This document shows, piece after piece, positions 10,562 to 21,740 of a stretch of 64,000 nucleotides of DNA. Within the stretch, counting starts at the first letter, position 1; the number at the start of each line of letters is the position of its first letter. A program made the position numbers and the translations under genes. Below the pieces are notes generated by a model. The model was not told the DNA's origin. It ran no database searches and saw only the letters and a program-made list of their open reading frames with translations. The stretch is from Acanthosepion pharaonis. Its lineage: Eukaryota; Mollusca; Cephalopoda; Sepiida; Sepiidae. The stretch is taken from NCBI GenBank assembly GCA_903632075.3, contig CAHIKZ030000058.1, positions 6,224,501 through 6,288,500 of the forward strand, written 5' to 3'.

Positions 10562-10805
10562 GTTGTGAGTTCAATACCTAGCCACAGCAGAGGTGAACAA
10601 AAACTTGGAAATAACTAAAATTGAAACTTATATATCTGAAAGAAGCATGGCATGTGGAACTAGAACAGTTTACCGTGGTGAAAAAAATATAGGGTTCAGT
10701 TCGAAATTCCAATCAACCGAAGAAAGCCGAAGCATACAATGGCCGAAATGTGATGAATATAGCAATGAAGATGAGGACAACAGTCTGAACAATGTAAATA
10801 AAATT
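10562..10805 (+). mobile_element. SINE family G, inverted 5'-truncated partner
   Basis: The body of the preceding SINE is repeated in opposite orientation from just before box B (GTGAGTTCAATACCTAGCC) to the AACAATGTAAATAA end. The two copies therefore form a head-to-head inverted repeat with a ~70-base spacer. The hairpin motif is degraded here (CCGAAGA ... GGCCGAAAT, 10718-10750). The ORF 10593-10859 is a reading of SINE sequence; the SINE copies near 53.2 and 61.9 kb give similar peptides only because the DNA is similar. Confidence 0.82.
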
Positions 10806-11560
10806 ATTCATTATAAATATTATAGATGTTTTAATTACTTGATATTTTACTTTGTGTAAAGTATCTTTGTATTCAAGAGTCAAATAAAAATATTATTGTT
10901 AAAACTTGAGAATTTACTGATTTAATATAAAAAAACACTATTTCCAGTCTCAATTTTCACATTCTAACCACGGAAAGGCAGATTTTAAAAACATAATTAC
11001 TTTATACTCTTTGAGAAATATTAGTATCAGGATCTTATCTATGGAGTCCTGGGAAATAGACTTTGTTAATTTGAGGTGTTAGAAAGTGAAAGCCATTGCC
11101 AGTAAGTTTAAAACTTGCTAGTTGCTCCATTTTTGTGGTTGATAAAGCCAAGCTATGATGATTACAGTCAGATTTTATTATACAAGTCAATGTTTTTCAC
11201 AATAACATTTTTATTAATCAATTGATATTGGTAAAATTTTCAAAACATTTATATGATAAATATTTAATGCATATTTCAGTTTATGATATCTGTTTTAGGA
11301 GAAATATTTACAGTAACTTATTTCATGGTATTAAATTTTGTTATACAATTCAAGCTTTGTTCATCATATTGTAAATAAATAAATGTATACTAGTATAGTT
11401 ATCAGCATTTGTTTACCATAGGTTGCAAGAATGATATAACCCCAAAAGAGAAAAACGATATTGCAAAATTATTGAGTGACAGGAACTCAATGTTGAAATT
11501 ACAAAAGAATTTAGAATAATGGTTGTGGTTTACTCAAAACTACTGTAGGTTATTTATATA
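10806..11560. other. No recognised feature
   Basis: AT-rich DNA without a supportable feature. Confidence 0.6.
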
Positions 11561-11862
11561 GACCCTTTCAATGTTGAAGATGATATCAAGATACATGCAG
11601 AGAATTACTGAAAATTCTTGGACAAGATGATTTTTGGAGTAGTACAAGTCATTACCAAAACAAAACTTCCTACTCACATTCTACAAAGTGGACTATTGCC
11701 AACATTGCCAAAAAAGCTTAAAAGTACCTAGATTAACAGAATAGCACCCCCAGGTTCTCTACATATCAATCCAACAGAAAATTCCTTAAAGTATATGAGA
11801 ATGGAATAAAATATTCAATTAAAGTAGTTCTCTGGGAAGCAATAAGAATGCTACAAACAATG
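11561..11862 (+). pseudogene. Tc1/mariner-like transposase remnant
   Basis: A continuous frame with six internal stops reads DPFNVEDDIKIHAENY, stop, KFLDKMIFGVV, then LPTHILQSGL and, after another stop, INRIAPPGSLHINPTENSLK. The order MIFGVV ... P.HI...GL ... APPGSL.INP.ENS parallels the catalytic DDE/D segment of Tc1/mariner transposases (MVFGVV...MPPHI...GL...WPP.SPDLNP.E.S). About 30-40 codons between the second and third motifs are missing, including the middle acidic residue. The copy cannot be active. Assignment rests on motif order only. Confidence 0.55.
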
Positions 11863-12840
11863 TTAAAATCAAAAGAATAGTAAAGTCAAAATCAATGGTT
11901 GAAAGAATGATGAATGTTATAGAATGAAAAGGAGCCCATTGTAAGTTATTTTTTCAGTGCTCCCACATCACTACTGAATGTGACACAAGATCAAAGTTTA
12001 GAATGGATTTACTGGCAATACTGTAGAAAAATTGCCTAAGCCCTCTTGGCACCTCCCCTTTTTGGAATGCCTCAGGTGCCAAGCAATAAACCCAACCCCT
12101 TTTCAAAGGAGAGGTACTGCCTGGTGGGAAGGACCCTTTGAAAGAGCCCATATTAATATCTAAAAAAATAATTTATTCATGTATATAAGATATAGTGATA
12201 ACGAAATATATATTTCTATAGCCTATACCTTTTGGATTTATTTATAAATAAAAATGTCGGTTGCACTTTGGTGGTGTTAGATATTATGCAAAATAAGTTA
12301 TTACTATTTTAATAAATATTGATATTTTATGCTGAAACTCACACAATATTTTGTCTATATGAATCTATTCCTGTGGAATCATAGGTATACCTAAAAAACT
12401 TCATCATATACTGTAAGCCCATCTGATAATAGAGAGGATGCAACTTCCACCCACTAAGAAATATATTTGGTTTATGTAGCAAACTAACTGCAAAAATGAA
12501 ATGAAATAGGCAAAAACATTTCAGTTGTCAGCAAACAAAACTTTTTTTTTTTTTTATTAATTTGAACATTTCTCTTCAGGGTGTGATGATTCAGACTTTG
12601 TTTTCTTTGGGGACATTTAAATTGAATTATTTTTTTTTCAAAATACTGTTATTATTAAAAAATCATGACCATGTCTATTTTGTTTATATTTTACTCCTTT
12701 CAAATATATGTTGCAAATTAGTTTTAGTTGAATAAAAAATGTTTTTAACATGACTTTTTTTTTGCTGATTCATCCAACCATTGATATATGATCTCCTGAT
12801 GGTGAGTGCTTAAAAATATAATAATAAATATAAAATCCTA
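11863..12840. other. No recognised feature
   Basis: Mostly AT-rich DNA. A more GC-balanced patch at 11990-12150 carries a 65-codon minus-strand ORF with no recognised motif. A poly(T) run lies at 12541-12555. Confidence 0.5.
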
Positions 12841-13872
12841 GAATTTTATTCTAGAGGCCTGCTCATAGTGCAATTAAAGGCCAGAACTGGAGGCCTATTT
12901 CCAAAGCTCCTCTTTCCACTGAGTGTGACACATTTTAGTTTTGGTTTGCAGCAGTTCTCTGCTGTAGTTGGCTTAAGAATTTCAAAAGAACTTTTGTTTT
13001 TACACTTGGAATAAATTTACCTTATTTAATTGAATTAAGTATAAGATTTATTTATTTTATATTTTCAAATATGCTATATTATTTTACTGCAGAAACAAAC
13101 TTTTTGTAGGAAATTCATTAAAGATATAATTTAAGAATTTTGACCTTGTTTCTTTGAAGTTTATTAAACATTTTTCACTTAAAATTAATTTAATAGTCTT
13201 CACTATAAAACTTTTATTCATAAAATAATAATGATAAACTTTAAATGTTTGTATAATGTATTTATGTTTCTAACAGGTTAAAAAGTATGTTGAATTTTTA
13301 CCACACTTCCCATAGTGTAACATTTAACACTGCAAAATTGAAGAACAAAAAGTGGAGCTCTAGACAAGATGGTATGCCCTAACCAAAGAGATGCATAATT
13401 TTACTTTATTTAAAGAATTAACCTATTAATCGAGTTTTTTTAGTCTTTTTTCTTACAAATGTTACAAGTTTTAACAGAAGCTTTTCTTCTAAAGACTTTT
13501 TTCTTTCTGTTTTTACACTGGAAAATCTATTTTAAAATGCCATTGTCACATAAAATGAATTTAATATTTTCTCTATTTCTTTATTCCTAACAAATATATT
13601 GATGATAAAAATTTAATTTTTTATGAGTAGATTGTATTTTTCTTTCAAAAAGGTATTACAAAAAGTATGTTGAATTTTTGTTTAGTTTACCATTAAAAAC
13701 ATAAAATAAAAGCAAATATAATATTTTTATATAACAAAATGGATGAATAAGTTATTTATTAAGAATATTGTTTAGCTTTTAACTTTTCTTCTAAATTTTC
13801 TTAGACTTAAAGCTTTTTGAAATAGGCCTCCAGTACTGACCCTTAATTGCAAGCCATGTATAAAATTTAATA
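12841..13872. mobile_element. Possible non-autonomous DNA transposon with inverted ends
   Basis: The left segment 12855-12910 contains TGCAATTAAAGGCCAGAACT followed by GGAGGCCTATTTC. Its reverse complement recurs at 13824-13858 as GAAATAGGCCTCCAGTACTG followed by ACCCTTAATTGCA. About 33 bases match with few differences. The interior is ~950 bases of AT-rich DNA without a transposase frame. It includes a repeated AAAAGTATGTTGAATTTTT segment (near 13279 and 13659). The exact outer ends and any target-site duplication could not be fixed by eye. Confidence 0.55.
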
Positions 13873-15364
13873 AGTTTTCCTATATAAATAAATGATTTTA
13901 TGATTGACTGGATTAATTTCTTGACAAAAATTAATATCAGACAGTATAGATATGTTAAGACTGCTTCAGGTAGGACATTGAATTTAGAAATAGCTGCATT
14001 TAAAATTCAAGAAAATTAGCAAAATGTTATTCATGCTTATTAATAGGGCAAGGATTAATAATCATAAATGTACAGATATAGCTTTTCTTTCTTTTTAATA
14101 AATTTGTAAGAAACCAAACAGTTATATAATAATGAGTTTGTCATTTTACAGAAACAATGAGAACAATCAATTTTATATTTAACTTTATAAAGTTTAATAG
14201 ATTTTAAATGATTTTTTTATACTAGCAGTCCCAAACAGATTTTGAACATTCAATTTATTGCAATACAAATAGACAAACTATTTTCTGACAAAGATTCAGA
14301 AGAACATTAATAATATAATTAAAGAAGAGAAACAAGTTGTTTTATTGCAGTAAAAAATGAAAAATAAATTTTCACATATCAGTAATAATCTTAAACACAC
14401 TTTGGGCTACTTGGTATTTTTATTTCTTGAGGATTTTTACATAAAAACTATGATCTGGAATTGCAATGGCATATGTCTTGAATCCATCTCAAAAATTCAG
14501 AATTAGTTTATGGACCAGTTATAAAATATTTAGAACAGAAGATAAAGAAATTGAACATAGAATAGGCTGCACTAGAGGTAGTTTTGCTCCAACACTGTAA
14601 GCTGTAACAAAACCAAAATATTAACCTGAAAACTCGTCATGTTCTTAAACAGCCTCATGAGATCTTAACTCTCATATGGGTGTCCTGCATGATATTCAAT
14701 TTATTCAGAGATATCTACACCATCATTTACATAAAACTGTTTTCTTATATCAAAGATTAAAAATGGCTACAAGTGAATGAATCCTCTAGGTCTTAAAGCA
14801 GACAGTCCTTCATCAGATCTTATAAACTGGCAGTACAAAATCACAAAAATCTTTACTAAATAACAAAAACCACATCACTTAACTTCCAAAAGCAGCAACA
14901 AATAAAAATGTAAGTAGAAGAGAAAATAATGATATAATCATGACGGTGACATTTCACACTATCTTAAACAAAAGGTTAAGAAGAAAACTCCCATGAGTAT
15001 AGCGGTAGTGATAACAGTGAACCTGTGAAGTTTAATTTCTTAAAAGAAAAATTTCAACCAACAGTTATGTGCAACTTCAGTCAATGAATGTTTAATATTT
15101 CCTGTATGGAAATGGTTAATTTCAGCATTACCATTATAACCTTGTACAAGACTTGCATTTTATTCAACTAACAATTATGGGTACTAATGAATAAAACAAA
15201 ATAAGTCAATAAAGTTTGACAGGTAACTTAAATTTCTGGACAGTTTTAGAAAGCAGATTTTGGGATATTCATTCAGGCAAAATTTGTTTGGTCACTTCTG
15301 CAGATAAATGTATCACCTGGGGACTAGAAAATTTACTTTGAATTTACTGATGTACAGAATAAGT
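13873..15364. other. No gene recognised
   Basis: This is AT-rich DNA. A minus-strand CTGATGAAGGACTG motif lies at 14804-14817, similar to motifs at Penelope-like element ends, with nothing further to support it. Confidence 0.5.
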
Positions 15365-15860
15365 TGTTTTTTTTTCAGTACTAAAGTTTCACCCAATATG
15401 AGGCTCAAGAGCCACTTGTGGTAGAAGGCTACTGAATGTAAGAGAAGGCAGGTCAAGGTAGAAAGATATGAAAATTATGAGGATAAAGAAGATAGTGATT
15501 GACCCTTGAATTGAAAAAGTTAAGATCATAGTGTTCAGGGAAGCATCCATGCAGGAGTGTGTTTGGCAAAGTTGCAGTTGCCAGGAAAAAGCTCTGTGGG
15601 TGAAATTTCCTTCTTATGAATGGAATACATAGGAAATGTAGAATGGTAAGTCCTTACTCTAAACATTTGAACTGTTGAAAATAAAGATTGGAACTCATTT
15701 GAACATTTGCAACATGGAAATGATAGAATAGCAACAGGCTTGCAATGTTGATAATTGGTCTTAACTCTTGAAGGTAGACCTTAAGATGAAAAGTGAATCT
15801 GGTAAGATGATTCTGGAGAATAAACCGAGAAAATCTCTGAGGGAGGTCATTAACCATAAT
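15365..15860 (-). pseudogene. LINE family B 3' end
   Basis: The minus-strand frame reads SFFLATATLPNTLLHGCFPE then HYDLNFFNSRVNHYL, the C-terminal block shared with the copy at 3219. A 3' UTR follows, ending AGTGGCTC...CAAGTGGCTCTTGAGCC (reverse complement at 15405-15422) and GGGTGAAACTTTAGTACTGAAAAAAA at 15368-15395. Weaker similarity continues upstream to about 15860 (LQACCYSIISMLQMFK, resembling the upstream LF.Y....C..E block). It has several frame breaks. The 67-codon ORF at 15654-15857 lies in another frame and is not supported. Confidence 0.75.
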
Positions 15861-16827
15861 CTGGTATTAGTAGACCAAATATATTGGCACAATGAAAATG
15901 CAAAGAAGAGTCTTTGGTTGAACCCTTGAAGGTTAGGAAATCTGGATTTAGAGGATTTTGAATAATTACTTCAGAAAATCCAAGAAGAGTGTTGGCTCTA
16001 ATCTGTTATGACAAAACTAAATTGATGATAATATAAGTGATAACTCATATCTATTTTATAGACATTTCCAAACCTTTTGGTGCTCCACTAATTTGTGCAA
16101 AATTACAATACTGAGCAGTAATTAGTAAATAGGTTAACAAATACAATCTATTATGTCCATCACTGTCTTTCATGAATGTTCCAGCAGGTAAAAGTAAGAT
16201 AAAAAAAAATACAATAGGAAAGGCATTTAAACATACCTTCAATTAATTGGTGCTTAATTCATATCAAATTGCAAAATTCTTAAACATATTCATGACTAAC
16301 GAGAAATTTTATTTATGATGTGTGCACTTAGCATTATATACAGTGAAACAGTTAGACTAATGAGTTGAATGCAGAAAAAATGTGTGCATTTTGAATTGGT
16401 GTTAATTGTTATTGTCTTCTTCCTTTCATTCTGCTTTTGGTTAATGGTATAATTGCCACCTTTTAAAATATTCTCCACAGTTTTTAATACACCATGAGGC
16501 AGTTTATTATCAGTTTTAATTTCAGTGTTTCAATAACGACACACATACAATATATATATATATATATTAGGCAAATGAATGACAAAATGGAAAAAATTTT
16601 TGTAATGCATTTCCTTCTCTATAAGGACTTCATTTGACTAAAGTAATGTTTTTGTTGATGGATTTATATATGTGTTGGAATAGGAGGAAGGATATAAAAA
16701 TGTAAACATCAGATATAATTATTATGCATTAACAGGAAATGCTGAAGAGGTTGGAATGCAGAAATTTAAATTATTAAATTTAAATTAAAACAAAAATTTT
16801 TTTTTTTAGACATCTTGGGCATGTAGT
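15861..16827. other. No recognised feature
   Basis: AT-rich DNA with a short (TA)n tract at 16551-16569 and a poly(T) run at 16797-16808. Short minus-strand ORFs (63 and 60 codons) show no motif. Confidence 0.55.
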
Positions 16828-17253
16828 CTAACTAATTTCATTCAGTTTCCTCATAGTTTTGGTTTTGTTGGCATCATTTTTACTATCAATATCCCACATT
16901 TTGATAATGGAAAATCTTCCAAGAAAGGTGAAATGTAAAAATCTGGACACAAATTTACCATAGATGATCAAAGCACTTTCGATGCACTTTTGTCTTAGTA
17001 AGTTGGCTCTGGTTTTAATTAAAGCAGCATTTTTTAAATCAAAATAATAGTCAGATTCATTATGGTGAGCATCTAATGCATGGAGTGTGTTGTTTTTTAA
17101 AAGATTTCTTTTGCCTAACACTATTCTGATATAGAGAAATTTATATATCCTTATTGCTGACCATAAGATAGTACTTAAAGTTTCATACATGAGGCAAACA
17201 TCAAGCATATAATTTATATAAAGCATATGCATTTTTCCATTTTTACAGTGCAT
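16828..17253 (-). pseudogene. Penelope-like element, C-terminal endonuclease fragment (probable)
   Basis: At 141 codons this is the longest open frame in the window. Residues ~60-110 contain ALDAHHNESDYYFDLKNAA and RQKCIESALI. The pattern A...H....H/Y.FD...A......N....RK.IES.LI is that of the C-terminal part of the GIY-YIG endonuclease domain of Penelope-like retroelements. There the glutamate of the ES motif is catalytic. The GIY/YIG residues themselves are not visible upstream, so the domain is partial. No reverse transcriptase lies beside it. A family F repeat flanks it at 17355-17622. A chance or host ORF cannot be excluded. Confidence 0.55.
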
Positions 17254-17354
17254 CTAAACATATGATTCTCTTGTTAATATTTCATTCTTTCACATGGTAT
17301 GACATCATAGAACTGCATCACAAACTTATGACCTACATCTGCTATTCTGTGACT

Positions 17355-17622
17355 GTTATAATTACATAGCAAACTTCTATGTCAGCATAACAGAATATCA
17401 TCTTTGATGATGAATATGTTTGTTGAAATGTCCAGTTAACTACTCTGAAGATGGCTCATGTGAGCTGAAAGCTTAGATCAAGGATCAGCATAATAAAAGA
17501 AATATCCAAATGTTGGACTGTTTTGTCTTCTTCTCCCAAAATTAAAGCAACCTTATGAAACTTAGAACAGCTCACGATCAAACACAATAGACATTTGTTG
17601 TCTGTTACATATTTAACAATAT
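17355..17622 (+). repeat. Dispersed repeat family F, copy 2
   Basis: It aligns with 620-875 over its whole length. The hairpin at 17445-17470 is CTGAAGA, T, GGCTC, ATGT, GAGCT, GAAA; every stem difference from copy 1 keeps pairing. It lies next to the Penelope-like fragment but reads on the opposite strand. Confidence 0.75.
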
Positions 17623-17631
17623 ATGTTTGAA

Positions 17632-17633
17632 TA

Positions 17634-17685
<52 letters not shown>

Positions 17686-17905
17686 TATATGTAAATAAAG
17701 ACAAAAAATTGTCCTTTTACAGATATGCTCTATGTGAAATTTATATATATATATATATATATATAGCTCTGTTCTTTTACATTGAGCATTTTTTACTTCC
17801 TGCATTTCTTGTGCACTATATATATATATATATATATATATACTTTGTCCATTTGTGACATCACATATATATATATGTGTGTGTGTGTGTGTGCATGTGT
17901 GTGTC
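17632..17905. repeat. Cluster of (TA)n/(CA)n/(TG)n microsatellites
   Basis: Four TA/CA/TG tracts occur at 17636-17690, 17740-17766, 17818-17842 and 17862-17903. The ORFs of Tyr-Ile repeats on both strands are translations of these tracts. Confidence 0.95.
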
Positions 17906-17954
17906 TAAGATAATGAGACAAAATTGAAAAGCTATAAATATGTGTATATAAATG

Positions 17955-17997
17955 TCTGTTGCTTTTGGCTTCATCTGAAGAAGCCAAAAGCAACAGA
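17955..17997. repeat. Perfect 18-bp inverted repeat with 7-base loop
   Basis: TCTGTTGCTTTTGGCTTC (17955-17972) is followed after ATCTGAA by its exact complement GAAGCCAAAAGCAACAGA (17980-17997). A TTGATGAAACAC motif follows at 18004. It could be a hairpin of an element end; it is not followed by a T-run typical of a bacterial terminator. Confidence 0.9.
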
Positions 17998-18097
17998 GAT
18001 TCTTGATGAAACACATTGTTAATAGCTTTTACACTTTCTCTCATTATTTTCACTTTTATTTTGGATACTATTACACACACACATAGACATATATATA

Positions 18098-18240
18098 TAT
18101 ATATGATAAAATATAGTTTTGAGGTATGTTATATTTATGGGTAAACATGTTCAATATCAGTGATAGAGCATAGGTAAATATAAAAATGGTCATTGAGGTC
18201 AACACTGAATGATGACAGACTGTTTCATGTGTTTATTTTG
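18098..18240 (+). repeat. Dispersed repeat family H, copy 1
   Basis: TATAGTTTTGAGGTATGTTA through GGTCATTGAGGTCAACAC and GACAGACTGTTTCAT matches 58311-58440. It is preceded by TA/CA microsatellites in both places (here 18072-18106). Class unknown. Confidence 0.7.
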
Positions 18241-20385
18241 TTTTGGCTTGACTATTTATATATGCTGGAAAATGGTGCATTATGGGTACCAATGTCTATT
18301 ATTGAATTATTGGTTAATGAGTAGGTGGTAACGGCCATGTTTCAAATTATTCTACAGACTATTGAGTAGGAATAATTGTAGATCTGAATGAGGTTATCTA
18401 TAGCTATTTTATATAGTGTTATTTGTTAAACTTATTACTTATTTATTATTAATTACTTAATTATTTGTTGTTGATTGTTATTATTACATTTACTTGTGTT
18501 TATGTCTACATTCTTAGTTTGTTAATTTGTTTATTTATATAGATTTTCTGTTTATTTTAATTTTTTTTCCGTGATTTATTATCTTATTTATTTAGTTTTA
18601 ACTATTGGCTTTGTCTAAAGTATGTTACATTATGTGTGTTGTATACAGTACATATATTTGTATTTTTCATGACGGTATTTTACAAGGTATTCATTTTTAG
18701 TTTTCTGTTTTAAATTAATGTAGTAAAAATTTGTTTTCATGCCTGCATTTTGAGATAAGGTCTGATAGTTTATTTAATAATTTGTGTTGATCTGGGAAGG
18801 TGATTATAACTATTTTCTCCACTAGTTTACAGTTTACATACTTATGTATATATCTTTCACTTTCAAACTTTTTTAAAACTCTTTTCGTTTTTATATGACT
18901 AAGAATAGATATCTAAGGAGGATGGTAATTATAAATCTTTTAGAAATTCTTTGATGTTAATATGGCTAATCTAGAAAAGTACTTTTGCAATATTTTTAAT
19001 ATTAGATCTTTATTGTATTCTGATGTTTGAAGTCCTGGATTTTCAATCTTATCAGTGTTTCTGTTTGTTTGCTATTTATATTTTTTTTATTTTTTCTCTC
19101 ACATTCTAACAAGTGCTGTCAATTCAACTTAATTTAATTCCTTTGAATATAATATTTAAAGAAAAAAACCAAATTGGAGAAATTGTGTTTTTTAGTATGA
19201 TACTGAACATGTTACTTTAACTGAGTCAGTGATTTGTATATGCTACAAATATGAAGTTATTGATCTGTAATAAATGATTTCAATTGTACCAAAAATGTTA
19301 CTGTCTTTCTTGTTAAGTTTAGCTCATGATGCTTAAATCTCTCCTTGTACAATTTTAATTTTGGATCTTATTTTGCTTTCCAAAAACAAAATTAAAATTT
19401 TTATGTGAAAATATCCCATTAATAATCAGGAACAGTACATATAAAGTAATTGTATTCATATATCTGAATCTATGTTGATGTTTTACACACTTTTTATTTT
19501 GAACTTTATTTGATACACATTTCAACTCCAACTATTTGGTTTTATGTGACTTCTGGGAAAATATAGATATATTACTCAAAAGGTCAAATGTCATTTTAGT
19601 GAGTACAAAATGAATTGAAACTCTCTCTTTTCATTATGTTTCATGATAAATTCTCTGCATATATTAAAAGTAAAGATTATTTATTGCATAGATACAAGCA
19701 TTCATTTGAAATCTAATATTGCAAGTGTTGAATAAATAAGTAGATCTAAATTTTGCCTCACACTGCAGTAGAAGTGGTGCCAACAACTAAATGACATTGG
19801 TTAATTAGTATTTACAATGAATGTGTCATGAAGGGTTGAATCTGATTGACAAAACCTAAAATTAGCTTGAAAGTGAATAAATCTATTAATATATTGACAA
19901 TTTTGAAGTTCTACATCCCCTGAATCAAGCCATGTTGTTGAGATGTGAAGTGGTTATGCTATTAATTTCATTATGATAATGGTAGCTGTGTTTGGGCATA
20001 ATATTTCTGAAGTGAAGACATTAAGGAGGTAAACTAATTAATTTATATATTGTTTGTGATATGCAAATAACAACCAGAAAATTTCAGTCTTTTTCATAAC
20101 ATAATTAGTTAGAAATACAACTATAGTTTTTCTATGATATTTTTAGGCATTTTAATTTTTTTTAATTTTGATATCTTTCTTGTCTTGAGGTAGATTTTTT
20201 AATCACTCTTCAGGGTACACCTATATACAGAAAGAGAATGAAACACAGGCACAGAATGCCTCAAGTCCTTATTCCACATGTTTCAAAATGTTTATTTCAT
20301 TTTATGTTGTCATGATCCGCAATACATAAAATTATGAAGAAATTTCAATATATAATAAAAGAAAAAAATAAAAAACAAATTGCTC

Positions 20386-20388
<3 letters not shown>
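18241..20388. other. No recognised feature over 2.1 kb
   Basis: Very AT-rich DNA rich in ATTT/TTAT words, with no repeats, hairpins or coding frames that I could support. Confidence 0.6.

Positions 20389-20416
<28 letters not shown>
20389..20416. repeat. (TA)n microsatellite at a LINE poly(A) end
   Basis: The TA repeats directly follow (on the minus strand) the poly(A) tail of the LINE at 20417-20790. Microsatellites often arise at such tails. Confidence 0.9.
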
Positions 20417-20434
<18 letters not shown>

Positions 20435-20790
20435 TTTACAGTAAAGTTCACTCTTTTTAAGGCCCAGAGGTAACTCATTAGAGAGTTAGAAGGCAATTTG
20501 TGAGGACAGAAGGGGAACATGTTGTAGTGATTAGGATTAGGGTGGGGAGATCCCTTTGGGAGTTGGTTCCACAGAGTAGTGGTTCATGGGAAGAAACTGT
20601 TAGAGTGGAACTTACTTCTCACTAATGGAATATGGAGGGATTGTACTATGTAAGTGCCATGGCATGTCCTTGCCATGAAGGTTTGAATTGGTGAGGCCAC
20701 GGAATGTAGTTTGTCCAAGCACTTTCCATGTAAGTAGCGAGAGAGCATTGAGAATTTGGAGGGTGGAGAATAATTAGTCACCTACAAGGA
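20417..20790 (-). pseudogene. LINE family B-like 3' end with poly(A)
   Basis: The minus-strand reading gives LSRYLHGKCLDKLHSVASPI, then VRSKFHSNSFFP, a stop, TTTLWNQLPKGSPHPNPNHY and a short 3' UTR into an ~21-base poly(A) (20437-20417). This is the best preserved example of the ..FYRY.HG.C..EL... ...F..NSFFPRT..LWN.LP block here. It would lie downstream of the reverse transcriptase. The 65-codon ORF 20584-20781 (minus) is a real part of this LINE frame. It is 5'-truncated, with one nonsense change (R to stop). Confidence 0.88.
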
Positions 20791-20796
20791 CATATG

Positions 20797-20848
20797 ATAG
20801 GATATGAACATCAATTCATATATCTCCATATGAATTGATGTTCCTTAT

Positions 20849-20853
<5 letters not shown>
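20797..20853. repeat. 25-bp inverted repeat (6-base loop)
   Basis: ATAGGATATGAACATCAATT...CATAT (20797-20821) pairs with ATATGAATTGATGTTCCTTA...TCCTAT (20828-20853) with one or two differences around the ATCTCC loop. It abuts a 70-base TA tract. Confidence 0.85.

Positions 20854-20921
<68 letters not shown>
20851..20921. repeat. (TA)n microsatellite
   Basis: About 35 uninterrupted TA units are followed by a short TG-rich run. Confidence 0.95.
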
Positions 20922-20924
<3 letters not shown>

Positions 20925-21189
20925 TGTGTGTGTATTATTAATTAAAACTAAAGTCTAATTCCCAGTCCATTAGAAAAATTCAACATGAAAGTTGTTTGTT
21001 TGTTTTTTGCATATTCTTAAAAAGATATCCAACCTTCAATGTATTTTACACTTATTATTGGTTGTAGATAATAAATTATTCAAAAATTACCTCCCAGGTA
21101 AATATAGTACAATAAATCAATTGCATCATTTCAAATTGTCTGGCAGTGAAACAAAGCTACTAATTTGCAGACTTGGTTGAGTGGAATGA
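20922..21189. other. No recognised feature
   Basis: AT-rich DNA; a 62-codon ORF at 20992-21180 has no motif. Confidence 0.5.
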
Positions 21190-21740
21190 TATATTCTTGA
21201 AGCTGCTGATTATGGGTTCTCTCTAAAGAATGTCCTCCAATCTGGGTCAGCCAGTGAACTATAGTTCAGCACATCCATTTCTGCAGTGCGATCAATATCC
21301 ACAGTAACACAAGCATACACACACACACACACACACGCACAGATACATGCGAGCACAAAGATAGTACAGTAACAGAGATGGCCACAGTAGCGGTGACGGT
21401 GGTGTATCAACGAAAGAGTATGAAGGTACAAGGAAGAAACAAGAGAGAGACAGCCAGTTGGCCATCCCAACTTATATTAAATCACTTGAGAATATCCAGT
21501 GAACAAAACCAGCAGAAGCAGTGAATACATCTGATTATCATGCGTTGCTTTATCCGAACTGCCCCTTCAAAAACAATAAATCCTAAAATTCCATGCTGGG
21601 AAGGGGTGATATCAGCCTGGTTCCATATTGTATAAGAAGTAGAGGTGGTAGTAGTTATAGTAATGGCTGTGGTTGTGATCATAGTAGCTATGGAAAACTG
21701 TGCTAGCTCTGTAACAAGGAGGATATACATAGCAAATTTG
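21190..21740. other. GC-balanced unique block with two short minus-strand ORFs
   Basis: The sequence is clearly less AT-rich and of higher complexity than its flanks, apart from a (CA)n tract at 21317-21340. Two consecutive minus-strand frames (21482-21730, 82 codons with a Thr-rich stretch; 21210-21470, 86 codons) show no recognised domain. It could be a diverged exon, a UTR or regulatory DNA, or an unrecognised repeat. Confidence 0.3.

Noticed and set aside
17456..17858. Several ORFs with long Tyr-Ile or His-Thr runs (also at 23667-23939, 28434-28764, 50663-51052, 55412-55624 and 56697-56903)
   Set aside because: They are translations of (TA)n, (CA)n and (CATA)n microsatellites, open on both strands.
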